Shown here piece by piece: positions 16,749 to 26,056 of a stretch of 64,000 bases of DNA. The stretch's first letter is position 1, and each line of letters begins with the position of its first letter. A program made the translations under genes and the position numbers. The stretch covers positions 62,001 through 126,000 of the forward strand of contig NZ_QOKZ01000002.1 in the NCBI RefSeq assembly GCF_003697785.1, written 5' to 3'. The notes beneath the pieces are model-generated. The model was not told the DNA's origin and searched no databases. It worked only from the letters and a program-made list of their open reading frames with translations. The DNA comes from Paracoccus alkanivorans (GTDB taxonomy: Bacteria > Pseudomonadota > Alphaproteobacteria > Rhodobacterales > Rhodobacteraceae).

Positions 16749-18071
16749 ATGGACGACCCTTCGAGTATGTTCGACGCCGCTTTCTGGATCACCAGCGCGG
16801 CAATTCTTGTTCTGCTGATGCTGTCAGGCTTTTTCTCGGGCTCCGAGACCGCCCTGACGGCATCCAGCCGCGCCAAGCTGCGCTCTCGCGCCGACAAGGG
16901 CGATGCCGGGGCCGAAACCGCCCTGAAAGTCACCGAGGACAGTGAAAGGCTGATCGGCGCGATCCTTCTGGGCAACAATGTCGTCAATATCCTGTCGGCC
17001 AGCCTCGCCACCGCCTTGTTCACCCGCCTTCTGGGAGCCAGTGGCGTCGCCATCGCCACGCTGGTCATGACGGTCCTGGTGCTGATCTTTTCCGAGGTGA
17101 TGCCCAAGACCTACGCGATCTCGGCCCCCGAGAACGTCGCCAGCCTCGTTGCCCGGCCCATTCGTTGGGTCACGCTGATGCTGTCGCCGATTGTCGCCGT
17201 TGTCCGACTGATCGTGCGCGGCATCCTCGGCCTTTTCGGGCTCAAGACCGATCCCGGCTCGCATATGTTCTCGGTCCACGAGGAAATCGCCGGCGCGCTG
17301 TCGATCGGCCATGCCACGGGCGCGGTGCATAAAGAGGATCGCGACCGCCTGCTGGGCGCCCTGGATCTGGGTAACCGCACCGTCGAAGAGATCATGCGCC
17401 ACCGTTCGGGCATCCAGATGATCGATTGCGACATGTCGCCTTCGGCCATCCTCGACGCGGTGCTGGCCAGTCCCCATACTCGCCTGCCCGTCTACAAGGA
17501 CGAGCGTGAAAACGTGGTCGGTGTCGTGCATGCCAAGGATCTGTTGCGAGCTGTCAACAAGGCGATACGCGAAAGCGGCGACCCCGGCGCGCTTCAGACA
17601 TTCGACGTTATGGCAGTGGCGATGAAGCCCTATTTCGTTCCCGACACCACCGCGCTGGACGAGCAGATGCGGGAGTTCCTGAAGCGCCGTGCGCATTTCG
17701 CTTTGGTAGTCGATGAATACGGCTCCTTGCGCGGGCTGATCACACTGGAGGATATCCTGGAAGAGATCGTCGGAGAGATCGCGGACGAGCATGACACCGA
17801 GGCCGACCAGACCCTGACCCCGAACGCGCAGGGCGATTACTCGGTCGATGGCGGCATGACCATCCGTGACCTGAACCGCCAGCTTGACTGGAACCTGCCC
17901 GATGACGAGGCGAATACCGTCGCCGGCCTGGTGATCCACATGGCCCAGTCCATCCCCGAACCGGGTCAGGTGTTTTCCTTCCACGGCTACCGTTTCGAAG
18001 TCGTCAGCCGCCGCGAGAACCGGATCACCAAGCTGCGGATCCGCCCTCTCGACAGCCTGCGGGAGGCGTAA
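16749..18071 (+). CDS. CNNM/CorC-type transporter protein (DUF21 - CBS - CorC_HlyC)
   Basis: 440-aa membrane protein of the hemolysin-C/CorC family, members of which mediate Mg or other divalent-cation transport. Order: a DUF21/CNNM membrane domain (about 10-190; SGFFSGSETALTAS and ILLGNNVVNILSASLA), paired CBS domains (about 205-335; TRLPVYKDERENVVGVVHAKDLL and FALVVDEYGSLRGLITLEDILEEIVGEI) and a C-terminal CorC_HlyC domain (about 350-435). It starts 8 bases after xerD and is probably cotranscribed with it. Confidence 0.92.
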   Translation: MDDPSSMFDAAFWITSAAILVLLMLSGFFSGSETALTASSRAKLRSRADKGDAGAETALKVTEDSERLIGAILLGNNVVNILSASLATALFTRLLGASGVAIATLVMTVLVLIFSEVMPKTYAISAPENVASLVARPIRWVTLMLSPIVAVVRLIVRGILGLFGLKTDPGSHMFSVHEEIAGALSIGHATGAVHKEDRDRLLGALDLGNRTVEEIMRHRSGIQMIDCDMSPSAILDAVLASPHTRLPVYKDERENVVGVVHAKDLLRAVNKAIRESGDPGALQTFDVMAVAMKPYFVPDTTALDEQMREFLKRRAHFALVVDEYGSLRGLITLEDILEEIVGEIADEHDTEADQTLTPNAQGDYSVDGGMTIRDLNRQLDWNLPDDEANTVAGLVIHMAQSIPEPGQVFSFHGYRFEVVSRRENRITKLRIRPLDSLREA

Positions 18072-18183
18072 GGCACCGCGATCATGGTGAGGAGCCGGCG
18101 CCTTGCCCCCCGCAACGGGCAATTGCAATGAGGCCACCTTTTGCCATAAGCATGCCCGCAGATCGCTCAGGAGGAGGCGCGGC

Positions 18184-18588
18184 ATGGACCGGTTCACAGG
18201 CGGCTGCCTGTGCGGCAATGTCCGGATCGTGGCATCGGGACGCCCCTACCGGGTCGGCCTTTGTCACTGTCTCGACTGCCGCAAGCATCACGGAGCCCTT
18301 TTCTACGCTGCGGCGGTATTTCCCCGGGACGCGGTAACGGTCGATGGCGAAACAAGCAGCTATACCGGGCGGTTTTTCTGTCCCCGCTGCGGTTCATCGG
18401 TTTTCGCGCGCAGCGGAGATGAAATCGAGCTGCATCTTGGGGCTTTGGATGCCCCCGACCAGTTGATGCCGACCTATGAAAGCTGGACCATCCGCCGAGA
18501 GGCCTGGCTGCCGCCCTTTCCACTGGCAAGACGATACGACCGGGACCGCGACGGCACCGGGCGTCACGAGGATTCGTCCGACCGGTGA
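18184..18588 (+). CDS. GFA family zinc-binding protein
   Basis: 134-aa protein of the glutathione-dependent formaldehyde-activating (Gfa/CENP-V) fold. It shows the zinc cysteines in GGCLCGNV (7-14), GLCHCLDCRKHHG (26-38) and FFCPRCGSS (about 63-71). Most GFA proteins have no proven substrate; formaldehyde-glutathione ligation is only one possibility. The start is the ATG at 18184, preceded by a strong AGGAGGAG ribosome-binding site; the longer frame upstream has no homology. Confidence 0.87.
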   Translation: MDRFTGGCLCGNVRIVASGRPYRVGLCHCLDCRKHHGALFYAAAVFPRDAVTVDGETSSYTGRFFCPRCGSSVFARSGDEIELHLGALDAPDQLMPTYESWTIRREAWLPPFPLARRYDRDRDGTGRHEDSSDR

Positions 18589-18782
18589 AAGGGGGTTGCG
18601 CGAAACGATGCCAGCATGGAGATGCCGGCCGATATATCATGAAGAATCACCGATCCGGGGATCGGGATCGATTTCACGAATATCAGGACCGGCAGAGATC
18701 ATTGCCCGCCGGATAGCCGTCAATGGAAGTGCTCGATCCGGAATGCGGGCAGATCCCAAGCAGGATGGAAGTTCCGCAAGCC

Positions 18783-21152
18783 TCAGAACGGCACGTCCTG
18801 ATCGCTGCCCGCAGGCGTCACATAGGCGGCCTTGATCGTCTTGAAACCCGCCGCGAATTGCACGGTCAGCGTGTCCTCGGCAATGCCGATGATCTGCCCC
18901 TCGCCGAACTTGGCATGGCTGACCTTGTCGCCGACGCTGAAATGCGCGGCGGCCTCGGTATCGATGGTTACGGGCGCACGCCTCACCGGAGCCTTGCGCT
19001 CCGCCGCCCGGGCCTGCATCCGCTTCCATCCCGGCGAATTATAGACATCCGCCTGCGCTGCACGGTCGTGCATATCGGTTCCGGCATTCGCGCCCGCAAA
19101 TGCCATCGCCGCCCCGTAACCGCCGCCATACAGCCCCGGCGGCGTTAGAATTTCAATATGTTCTTCAGGTAGTTCATCAATGAACCTCGACGGCATCGAA
19201 CTTTGCCACTGACCATATAACCGCCGGTTCCCGGCAAAGCTGATCACCGCCAGCCGCTCGGCCCGGGTGATGCCGACATAGGCCAGCCGCCGCTCTTCCT
19301 CCAGGCCCTTGGTGCCGTTTTCGTCCATGGCGCGCTGGTTCGGGAACAGCCCGTCCTCCCATCCCGGCAAGAAGACCACGGGAAATTCCAGCCCCTTGGC
19401 GCCATGCAGGGTCATGATGCTGACCTCTTCCCCGGCCTCACCCTCGTCCCGGTCCATCACCAGAGCGACATGTTCCAGAAAGCCCTGGAGATTGTCGAAC
19501 TCCTCCAGCGCCTTGACCAGTTCCTTGAGGTTATCCAGCCGCCCCGGCGCATCGGGTGACTTGTCGTTCTGCCACATGGCGGTATAGCCGGATTCGTCCA
19601 GTATCCGCTCGGCCAGCTCGATATGGCTGGCCCCTGCATCAAGCGCATCGGCATGCCAGCGCCCCAACGCGGCGACGAAATCGCGCAAATTGACAAGACC
19701 CTTGCCGGTCAGTTGCCCCTCTTCGACCGCGATCCGCGCGGCTTCGAGCAGCGGCACGCCATGCCGCCGCGCCACCGTCTGAATGGTCTGCAAAGCCTTG
19801 TCACCCAGCCCCCGCTTGGGGGTGTTCACGATCCGCTCGAAGGCCAGATCGTCGGCAGGGCTGACCACCAGCCGGAAATAGGCCATCGCGTCGCGGATCT
19901 CGGCCCGTTCGTAAAAACGCGGCCCGCCGATCACGCGATAGGGCAAGCCGATGGTCATGAAACGATCCTCGAAGGCGCGCATCTGGTGGCTGGCGCGCAC
20001 GAGTATGGCAATATCGTCCAGGCTGACCTTGCCAAGACCGGCGCGATGCCCGCCCTGGAACGCCTCGATCTCCTCTCCGATCCAGCGCGCCTCGGCCTCG
20101 CTGTCCCAATGACCGATCAGGCGGACCTTCTCTCCCGCTTCGGCCTCGGTCCAGAGCGTCTTGCCTAGCCGCCCGCTATTGGCCGCGATCAGCCCCGAGG
20201 CCGCCGACAGGATCTGCGGGGTGGACCGATAGTTCTGCTCCAGCCGCACTACCTGCGCGCCGGGGAAATCCTGCTCGAAACGCAGGATATTGCCCACCTC
20301 GGCGCCGCGCCAGCCATAGATCGACTGGTCGTCATCGCCCACGCAGCAGATATTGCGATGCGCCTGCGCCAGCAGCCGCAGCCACATGTATTGCGCGACA
20401 TTGGTATCCTGATACTCGTCCACCAGGATATAGCGGAACCGTTCCTGCCAGCTTTTCAGGACATCGGGATGCGCCTGGAACAGCGTCACGCAATGCATCA
20501 GCAGATCGCCGAAATCAACGGCGTTCAGCGACAGGAGCCGCTCCTGATAGGCAGCGTAAAGCCGCCCGCCCCAGCCATCGAATGCCGCCTTCTCGCGTTT
20601 CGGCAGGTTCGACGGAGGCAGGCAGCGGTTCTTCCAGCCATCGATCAGATGCGCCAATTGCCGGGCGGGCCAGCGTTTTTCATCCAGGTTCTCGGCCTGG
20701 ATCAGCTGTTTCAGCAGCCGGATCTGGTCATCCGTGTCAAGGATGGTGAAGGCGGGCTTCAGATGCAGCTCGCCATTGCCGATCAGTTCCGCGTGGCGGC
20801 GCAGGATCTTGACGCAGATCGAATGGAAGGTGCCCAGCCACGGCATCCCCTCGACCGTCTCGCCCAGCAGGGCGGCGATCCGGTCCTTCATCTCGCGCGC
20901 TGCCTTGTTGGTAAAGGTCACGGCAAGGATCTGTCCCGGCCGTGCCTTGCCCAGCATCAGCAGATGCGCGATGCGGGTGGTCAGCGCCCGGGTCTTGCCG
21001 GTTCCCGCCCCGGCCAGCATCAGCACCGGCCCCTCCAGCGTCTCGACAGCGGCACGCTGAGCCGCGTTCAGACCTTCGAGATAGGGCGCAGGCCGCGCCG
21101 CGATGGCGCGTTGCGACAGGGGGAGGTTATCGGAATCATCAATCGGCTCCAT
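18783..21152 (-). CDS. uvrD: ATP-dependent DNA helicase, UvrD/PcrA type
   Basis: Superfamily 1A 3'-5' DNA helicase for repair and replication-fork maintenance. 789 aa. Motifs in order: Q-motif LNAAQRAAVETLEGP, Walker A AGAGTGKTRAL, motif Ia TFTNKAAREMKDR, Walker B VDEYQDTN, motif III GDDDQSIYGWRGA, motif IV EQNYRS, motif V MTLHGAKGLEFPVVF and motif VI LAYVGITRAE. The C-terminal region 730-780 (VGDKVSHAKFGEGQIIGI) is the Tudor-like RNA-polymerase/DNA-binding tail of UvrD/PcrA. The start is the ATG giving MEPIDDSD; ten extra residues upstream are arginine-rich and non-homologous. Confidence 0.93.
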   Translation of the reverse strand: MEPIDDSDNLPLSQRAIAARPAPYLEGLNAAQRAAVETLEGPVLMLAGAGTGKTRALTTRIAHLLMLGKARPGQILAVTFTNKAAREMKDRIAALLGETVEGMPWLGTFHSICVKILRRHAELIGNGELHLKPAFTILDTDDQIRLLKQLIQAENLDEKRWPARQLAHLIDGWKNRCLPPSNLPKREKAAFDGWGGRLYAAYQERLLSLNAVDFGDLLMHCVTLFQAHPDVLKSWQERFRYILVDEYQDTNVAQYMWLRLLAQAHRNICCVGDDDQSIYGWRGAEVGNILRFEQDFPGAQVVRLEQNYRSTPQILSAASGLIAANSGRLGKTLWTEAEAGEKVRLIGHWDSEAEARWIGEEIEAFQGGHRAGLGKVSLDDIAILVRASHQMRAFEDRFMTIGLPYRVIGGPRFYERAEIRDAMAYFRLVVSPADDLAFERIVNTPKRGLGDKALQTIQTVARRHGVPLLEAARIAVEEGQLTGKGLVNLRDFVAALGRWHADALDAGASHIELAERILDESGYTAMWQNDKSPDAPGRLDNLKELVKALEEFDNLQGFLEHVALVMDRDEGEAGEEVSIMTLHGAKGLEFPVVFLPGWEDGLFPNQRAMDENGTKGLEEERRLAYVGITRAERLAVISFAGNRRLYGQWQSSMPSRFIDELPEEHIEILTPPGLYGGGYGAAMAFAGANAGTDMHDRAAQADVYNSPGWKRMQARAAERKAPVRRAPVTIDTEAAAHFSVGDKVSHAKFGEGQIIGIAEDTLTVQFAAGFKTIKAAYVTPAGSDQDVPF

Positions 21153-21244
21153 GCCAGCAACATAACCGCGACCGCGCCGCATGAAAAGCCGATGTTCACT
21201 ATTTGTTCATCAATGAGAGAAGATTGCCGGATTACCCCTTCCGA

Positions 21245-21874
21245 TCAGAACTCCACCCCCGGCTGCGCCTTGACGCCTTGACGGAAAGGATGCTTGAGCA
21301 CGGCAATCTCGCTGACCAGATCGGCGGCCTCGATCAGTTCGGGCGGGGCATTGCGCCCGGTCAGCACCACATGAGTCATCTCGGGTTTCTCTGCGGCCAG
21401 AAACCCGACCACTTCCACCGGATCCAGATAACCGTAGCGGAAGGCGATGTTGATCTCGTCCAAAAGCACCATCCGGTTCCGGGGTTCCCGGATCAGCTCC
21501 TGCGCCTTGCGCCAGGCGGCCTCGGCCGCGGCGATATCGCGGCGCTTGTCCTGCGTTTCCCAGGTAAAGCCCTCGCCCATCACGTGGATCTGGCAGATAT
21601 CCGGGAAATGCGTCTCCAGCAGCCGGCGCTCGCCCGTATCCCAATTGCCCTTGATGAACTGGACCACGGCGCAGGGCATCCCGTGACCGATGCAGCGCAT
21701 GATCATGCCAAAGCCGGAACTCGACTTGCCCTTGCCCGGCCCGGTATGGACGATCACCAGCCCCTTTTCGCCGGTGCGGGTGGTCATCATCCGGTCCCGC
21801 GCGGCCTTGATCCTGGCCATCTTCTGCGCATGGCGGGCCTGGTCCTCGGCGGTCACGTCACGACTGTCGGTCAA
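21245..21874 (-). CDS. cobO: Cob(I)yrinic acid a,c-diamide adenosyltransferase
   Basis: Transfers the adenosyl group from ATP to reduced corrinoid in cobalamin synthesis and salvage. 209 aa. The P-loop variant VHTGPGKGKSSSGFGM is at about 53-68, and the C-terminus reads KHPFRQGVKAQPGVEF, the hallmark of CobO/BtuR. The initiation codon is TTG (21872-21874), with AAGGAG placed 8 bases before it; no ATG fits. No cobalamin riboswitch is visible in the 113-base upstream gap. The other cobalamin genes of this window (cobUTS) lie 20 kb away. Confidence 0.92.
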   Translation of the reverse strand: MTDSRDVTAEDQARHAQKMARIKAARDRMMTTRTGEKGLVIVHTGPGKGKSSSGFGMIMRCIGHGMPCAVVQFIKGNWDTGERRLLETHFPDICQIHVMGEGFTWETQDKRRDIAAAEAAWRKAQELIREPRNRMVLLDEINIAFRYGYLDPVEVVGFLAAEKPEMTHVVLTGRNAPPELIEAADLVSEIAVLKHPFRQGVKAQPGVEF

Positions 21875-21987
21875 GGGATCACTCCTTTGCTTGGCTGGCG
21901 AGGGTTATACAGCGTTCCGGCATGCCGTTGAAACACCGAAACGCCATCAGCTTCCAAGCATGACCCGACAGGAAAGCGGAAACCGCG

Positions 21988-22830
21988 TCAGATTCCGTCG
22001 CCGACGAAGGCCTTCTCGACGACGAATTCCTTCGGTTCGGAATTCGCGCCCTCGCGCAGGCCGAAACCTTCCAGCACCGCCTTGACATCCACGTTGAAGG
22101 CCAGACTGCCGCAGATCATCGCGCGGTCGGCTTCGGGCGTCACTGGCGGCAGGCCCAGATCATCCAGCACCTTGCCCGAGCTGAGGTTATCGGTGATCCT
22201 GCCCATCAGCGGAGAATCCTCGCGCGTGGTGGTCGGATAATACAGCAGCCGATTGGCGAAATCCTCACCGTAAAGCTCGCCCAGCAGGGGATCGTGACGC
22301 AGGTTCTCGACCAGTTCGCGGCCATAGTTCAACTCGTCGGCGGTGCGGCAGGTATGCATCATGATGACCTGCTCGTAGCGCTCATAGGTCTCGGGGTCGC
22401 GCATTAGGCTGGCGAAGGGCGCGATGCCGGTGCCGGTGGCCAGGAACCACAGCCGCTTGCCCGGCAGCAGCGCGTCCAGCACCAGCGTGCCGACCGGCTT
22501 GGGACGCAGGATGATCTCGTCGCCTTCCTTGATATGCTGCAGCTTCGAGGTCAGCGGTCCGTCCGGCACCTTGATCGAATAGAATTCCAGCTCATCGTCC
22601 CAGTTGGGCGAGGCGATGGAATAGGCGCGCAAAAGCGGCTTGCCGTTGTCGCCAAGCAGCCCGATCATCACGAATTCGCCCGAGCGGAAACGCAGCGAGG
22701 CAGGCCGCGTCACCCGGAACGAGAACAGGCGGTCGTTCCAATGCTTGACCGCCGTCACGGTCTGCGCGTCGGGCAAGGTCTTCTTGGCGGTCGTCTGAGC
22801 GGCCTCGGTCACGGGCATATCCAGCGTCAT
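21988..22830 (-). CDS. fpr: Ferredoxin--NADP+ reductase
   Basis: FAD flavoenzyme exchanging electrons between NADPH and ferredoxin/flavodoxin; 280 aa. The FAD-binding barrel contains LFSFRVTRPASLRFRSGEFV and RAYSIASP; the NADP domain contains LWFLATGTGIAPFASLMRDP and MHTCRTADELNYG. The C-terminus GEFVVEKAFVG-like (here KEFVVEKAFVGDGI) is the bacterial Fpr type. It lies next to cysH and the sulfite reductase, so supplying electrons to the siroheme reductase via ferredoxin is a reasonable inference. Confidence 0.94.
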   Translation of the reverse strand: MTLDMPVTEAAQTTAKKTLPDAQTVTAVKHWNDRLFSFRVTRPASLRFRSGEFVMIGLLGDNGKPLLRAYSIASPNWDDELEFYSIKVPDGPLTSKLQHIKEGDEIILRPKPVGTLVLDALLPGKRLWFLATGTGIAPFASLMRDPETYERYEQVIMMHTCRTADELNYGRELVENLRHDPLLGELYGEDFANRLLYYPTTTREDSPLMGRITDNLSSGKVLDDLGLPPVTPEADRAMICGSLAFNVDVKAVLEGFGLREGANSEPKEFVVEKAFVGDGI

Positions 22831-22881
22831 CTGTGAATTCCTGAGTGTTCTAGTGTTTCTTTCGGGCGGGCGAAAGGCCCC

Positions 22882-23253
22882 TCAGCCGGCAAGCTGTGCA
22901 CGATGGTCCCAATCGCGCCAATCGGCCCGCGCCAGCCATTGTTCCTGCGGCTGGCGTTCGGCAAGTTCGGGGGTGATCTCGACCTCGTCGAAGCCCACGC
23001 GGCGGGCCATGGCATATTGATCGGCGATCAGCTTGCCGGTGGCGCGCAGACGGCCCTCGAAGCCCAATGCGCGCAACCGGCGGGCCAGGGAAAAGCCGCG
23101 CCCGTCGCCGGTTGCCGGGAAATCGATAGCGATCACAGCAAGATGCAGGTGATCGACCAGCTCCTCGGGGGCGGTCTCGGGCGCCAGCGTGACCTCTGCC
23201 GCATCGCTCAGCGGGTGGAAGCCGTCGTCGCGGACGATGATCTGCTCGCTCAT
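22882..23253 (-). CDS. DUF934 family protein, sulfite-reduction cluster
   Basis: 123-aa soluble protein of the DUF934 family, regularly encoded beside sulfite reductase and CysH in proteobacteria (often labelled oxidoreductase or CysX-like; biochemical role unproven). Recognised by VIAIDFPATGDGRGFSLARRLRALGF-like core and GFDEVEI near 95. The start is the ATG (MSEQIIVRDDG) overlapping the cysH stop as ATGA; the longer frame upstream is a shadow of cysH. Confidence 0.85.
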   Translation of the reverse strand: MSEQIIVRDDGFHPLSDAAEVTLAPETAPEELVDHLHLAVIAIDFPATGDGRGFSLARRLRALGFEGRLRATGKLIADQYAMARRVGFDEVEITPELAERQPQEQWLARADWRDWDHRAQLAG

Positions 23254-23981
23254 GCCGGAACCTTTCCGCGGACCATGCGCCCGCCAATGAAGTGAATGCC
23301 GCATTCGGTTTTTTCGCTGCCACGCCAACGTCCTGCGCGGGGATCTTCGCCTGGTTTCACAGGCGAGGTGCAAGGCGCGCAGCCGATCGAGGGATAGCCT
23401 TTCGCGACCAGCGGGTGACGCGGCAGGTTGTTCTCGATCATGTAGGTCTGCACATCCTCCATCCGCCAATGGGCCAGAGGGTTGACGCGCAGGCGCAGGG
23501 GCGGCTCGGGCTCGAAGAATTCCAGATCGGTCCGCTGCCCGCCCTGAAAGCGCTTGCGCCCGGTGATCCAGGCGTCAAAGCCCGAGAGCGCGTCCTCCAG
23601 CGGCACGGTCTTACGCAGGTCGCAGCAGGCATCCTGGTTGAACTGGTGCAGGGTGCCGTCGGGATCGAGCCGCGAAACCTGCGCCTCGTCGGCCCGGATC
23701 ACCCGCACATCGGTCAGCCCCAGCCTGGCCGAAACTTCGCGCTGATATTCCAGCGTCTCGGGAAACAGCATCTGGGTATCGATGAACAGCACCGGCAATC
23801 CCGGCGCCACGACCGAAACCATGTGCAGCAACACGACCGACTCGGCCCCAAATGACGATACCAGCGCCACCTTGCCCAGATCGGGATCGGTGACGGCACG
23901 GCGCAGCACTTCGGTCGCTGCATGGTGCCGGTATCGCTCGTTGAGCCGCTCGGCCCGGATATCGAGCGATTGGTCAAGCAT
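23250..23981 (-). CDS. cysH: Assimilatory adenylyl-sulfate (APS-type) reductase
   Basis: Reduces activated sulfate to sulfite. 243 aa. The PP-loop is SSFGAESVVLLH (42-53). Cys119-Cys120 and Cys201-x2-Cys204 are the four ligands of the [4Fe-4S] cluster that mark the APS-reducing branch rather than the PAPS-only enzymes; the catalytic Cys227 is in TECGIH. Substrate preference for APS is inferred from those cysteines. The ORF overlaps both neighbours (DUF934 at its 3' end, sulfite reductase at its 5' end), giving a tightly coupled operon. Confidence 0.93.
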   Translation of the reverse strand: MLDQSLDIRAERLNERYRHHAATEVLRRAVTDPDLGKVALVSSFGAESVVLLHMVSVVAPGLPVLFIDTQMLFPETLEYQREVSARLGLTDVRVIRADEAQVSRLDPDGTLHQFNQDACCDLRKTVPLEDALSGFDAWITGRKRFQGGQRTDLEFFEPEPPLRLRVNPLAHWRMEDVQTYMIENNLPRHPLVAKGYPSIGCAPCTSPVKPGEDPRAGRWRGSEKTECGIHFIGGRMVRGKVPA

Positions 23982-25632
23982 CTACCGTCTCCGGGTAAAG
24001 CGCAGCCTTGAAGGGCGCGGGGCCAAGACGGCGATAGGCGTCGATGAAGGGCTCAAGGGCGTCCTCGCGCAGTTCCAGATAGGCGCGCAGCAAGCGGTCG
24101 ATGGCCGGAACCACCTCTTCGGCGGGGAAGCCCGCACCGGCGCGCTGGCCGATGGCCGGGATATCGTAGCCGTCGCCGCCAAGGGTGATCTGGTAATTCT
24201 CGACCCCTGCCCGGTCCAGGCCGAGAATGCCGATATGGCCCAGATGGTGATGGCCGCAGGCATTGATGCAGCCCGAGATGCGGATATTCAGCTTGCCGAT
24301 CTCTTCCTCCAGCCCTTCGGCACGGAAATGCTCGGCGATCTCCTGCGCGATGGGGATCGAGCGGGCGGTGGCCAGCGTGCAGTAATCCATGCCGGGGCAA
24401 GCGATGATATCGCTGGTCAGCCCGGCATTGGCCGTGGCCAGCCCGGCCTCGCGCAGCGCGAGATAAAGCGCCGGCAGGTCGGATTTATGGACATGCGGCA
24501 ACACCACGTTCTGATCGTGGCTGATGCGGATATCGGCATGGCCGTAACGCTCGGCCAGATCGGCCAGCAGCCGCATCTGCTCGGCCGAGGCATCGCCCGG
24601 AGTCGCCCCCGGCGCCTTGAAGGTCACGATGACGCTGGCATAGCCGTCGATCCGGTGCGGGTGAAGGTTGGTATCGGTCCAGCTGCGGAAAGCGGGATTC
24701 GCCTTGCGCTCGGCCTCGAACCCGTCCACCGGCGCGTTGCGGAACGCGGGCGGCGCGAAGCGTTCGCGGAAACCGGCCAGCGCCTCCTGATCGATACCGC
24801 GGAAATCGGCCCGGCGGAACCTGAACTCCTCCTCGACATCGGCCTTGAATACATCCAGCCCGCGCTCGGCGACGGTGATCTTGATGCGCGCCTTGTACTT
24901 GTTGTCGCGGCGGCCGGTCAGGTTATAGGCCGCGATGATCGCTTCCAGATAAGGCAGAAGATCCTCTTCCGGCAGAAAGTCGCGGATTACCTTGCCCAGC
25001 ATCGGCGTGCGGCCCAGACCGCCGCCCACCCAGACCTCGAAACCCCGCAGGCCATCGCGCTCGACGATGCGCAGCCCGATATCATGGGCCGACACCAGCG
25101 CACGGTCGCGTGCACCGCCGGAGATGGCGATCTTGAACTTGCGCGGCAGGAACTGGAATTCGGCATGGTCGGTAGACCATTTCCGGATCAGTTCCGCATA
25201 GGGGCGCGGATCGGTGATCTCGTCCTGCGCGGCGCCCGCGAAAGCGTCGGTCGTGGTATTGCGGATCGTATTGCCCGAAGTCTGGATGGAATGCAGGTTC
25301 ACCGAGGCCAGATGCTCCAGCATATCGGGGATTTCCACCAGCTTGGGCCAGTTGAACTGGATATTGGTGCGGGTCGTCCAGTGGCCGTAGCCCTTGTCGT
25401 AATGCTCGGCCAGATAGGCCAGCATCCGCATCTGGTCGGGGCTGAGCGTCCCATAGGGAATGGCGATCCGCAGCATATAGGCGTGCAATTGCAGGTAGAC
25501 GCCATTCATCAGCCGCAGCGGCCGGAATTCGTCTTCGGTCAGGCTGCCATCCAGACGGCGGGCAACCTGCGCGCGGAACTGCGAGACGCGGTGGCGGACA
25601 TATTCAGCATCGGAAGGACGTGCATCAAACAT
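23974..25632 (-). CDS. Ferredoxin-type nitrite/sulfite reductase (siroheme, [4Fe-4S])
   Basis: Six-electron reduction of sulfite to sulfide (nitrite is the alternative substrate of the family). 552 aa with two repeated NirA/CysI half-domains. The siroheme/Fe-S cysteines are visible: Cys412 and Cys418 (ACPGMDYCTLA), Cys455 and Cys459 (SGCINACGHHH). Location with cysH and fpr argues for sulfite. The start is the ATG giving MFDARPSD; upstream in-frame residues overlap the DUF2849 gene. Its stop overlaps cysH by 8 bases. No siroheme synthase gene is in the window. Confidence 0.92.
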   Translation of the reverse strand: MFDARPSDAEYVRHRVSQFRAQVARRLDGSLTEDEFRPLRLMNGVYLQLHAYMLRIAIPYGTLSPDQMRMLAYLAEHYDKGYGHWTTRTNIQFNWPKLVEIPDMLEHLASVNLHSIQTSGNTIRNTTTDAFAGAAQDEITDPRPYAELIRKWSTDHAEFQFLPRKFKIAISGGARDRALVSAHDIGLRIVERDGLRGFEVWVGGGLGRTPMLGKVIRDFLPEEDLLPYLEAIIAAYNLTGRRDNKYKARIKITVAERGLDVFKADVEEEFRFRRADFRGIDQEALAGFRERFAPPAFRNAPVDGFEAERKANPAFRSWTDTNLHPHRIDGYASVIVTFKAPGATPGDASAEQMRLLADLAERYGHADIRISHDQNVVLPHVHKSDLPALYLALREAGLATANAGLTSDIIACPGMDYCTLATARSIPIAQEIAEHFRAEGLEEEIGKLNIRISGCINACGHHHLGHIGILGLDRAGVENYQITLGGDGYDIPAIGQRAGAGFPAEEVVPAIDRLLRAYLELREDALEPFIDAYRRLGPAPFKAALYPETVDA

Positions 25633-25957
25633 TGGCTGCCTCGGATTGCTTGGTGGCCTGAATGCCGTGGAAATAATTGGAGGGGCCGGTCTGGCGGAAG
25701 GCCTCGCGGAAATGGGTCGGCTCGGGGCCGTTCGGGCCGCGCCGGGCCTCGACCATGTAGGGGCCGACCACAAGATCGGACTGGCCGATGGCTTTCAACA
25801 GCGCCAATTCGGCGATGGCCTCGTCCTCGAACAGGGTCGCCTGCGCGGGATCGGCGGTCCAGCCATCCTCGCACATCCAGACGTTATGGCCTTCGCGCAG
25901 ATCGTTCGCGGTGATGACGCCGGGCTTTGCTGCCGTCGGGGTGAAGGCTTTGCTCAT
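25625..25957 (-). CDS. DUF2849 family protein
   Basis: 110-aa soluble protein of a family found almost always directly upstream of alphaproteobacterial sulfite reductase genes. It begins MSKAFTPTAAKPGVITANDL and ends in a polar tail; no catalytic motif is visible. It is the first gene of the minus-strand sulfur operon and overlaps the reductase by 8 bases. Biochemical role unknown; an accessory or regulatory role in sulfite reduction is inference. Confidence 0.82.
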   Translation of the reverse strand: MSKAFTPTAAKPGVITANDLREGHNVWMCEDGWTADPAQATLFEDEAIAELALLKAIGQSDLVVGPYMVEARRGPNGPEPTHFREAFRQTGPSNYFHGIQATKQSEAANV

Positions 25958-25989
25958 CTTTCGGACCTTTCCGTTGGTGCCCTCAATAT

Positions 25990-26002
25990 AGAATTTTGTT
26001 CT
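25990..26002. promoter_or_regulatory. Dyad between the sulfur operon and the Lrp gene
   Basis: AGAA-TTTTG-TTCT is an inverted repeat in the 99-base gap between divergent start codons. Its size and AT-rich centre fit an Lrp-type operator, but this is inference; it could equally overlap a promoter element. Confidence 0.35.
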
Positions 26003-26056
26003 GGATCTTTGCGATAGGGTCGGAAAAATAAGGATGAACGGTTCGGAGGACTGACC

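Noticed and set aside
21875-21987. Possible cobalamin riboswitch before cobO
   Set aside because: No B12-box sequence or multi-stem fold could be found in the 113-base gap; the same holds before cobU.
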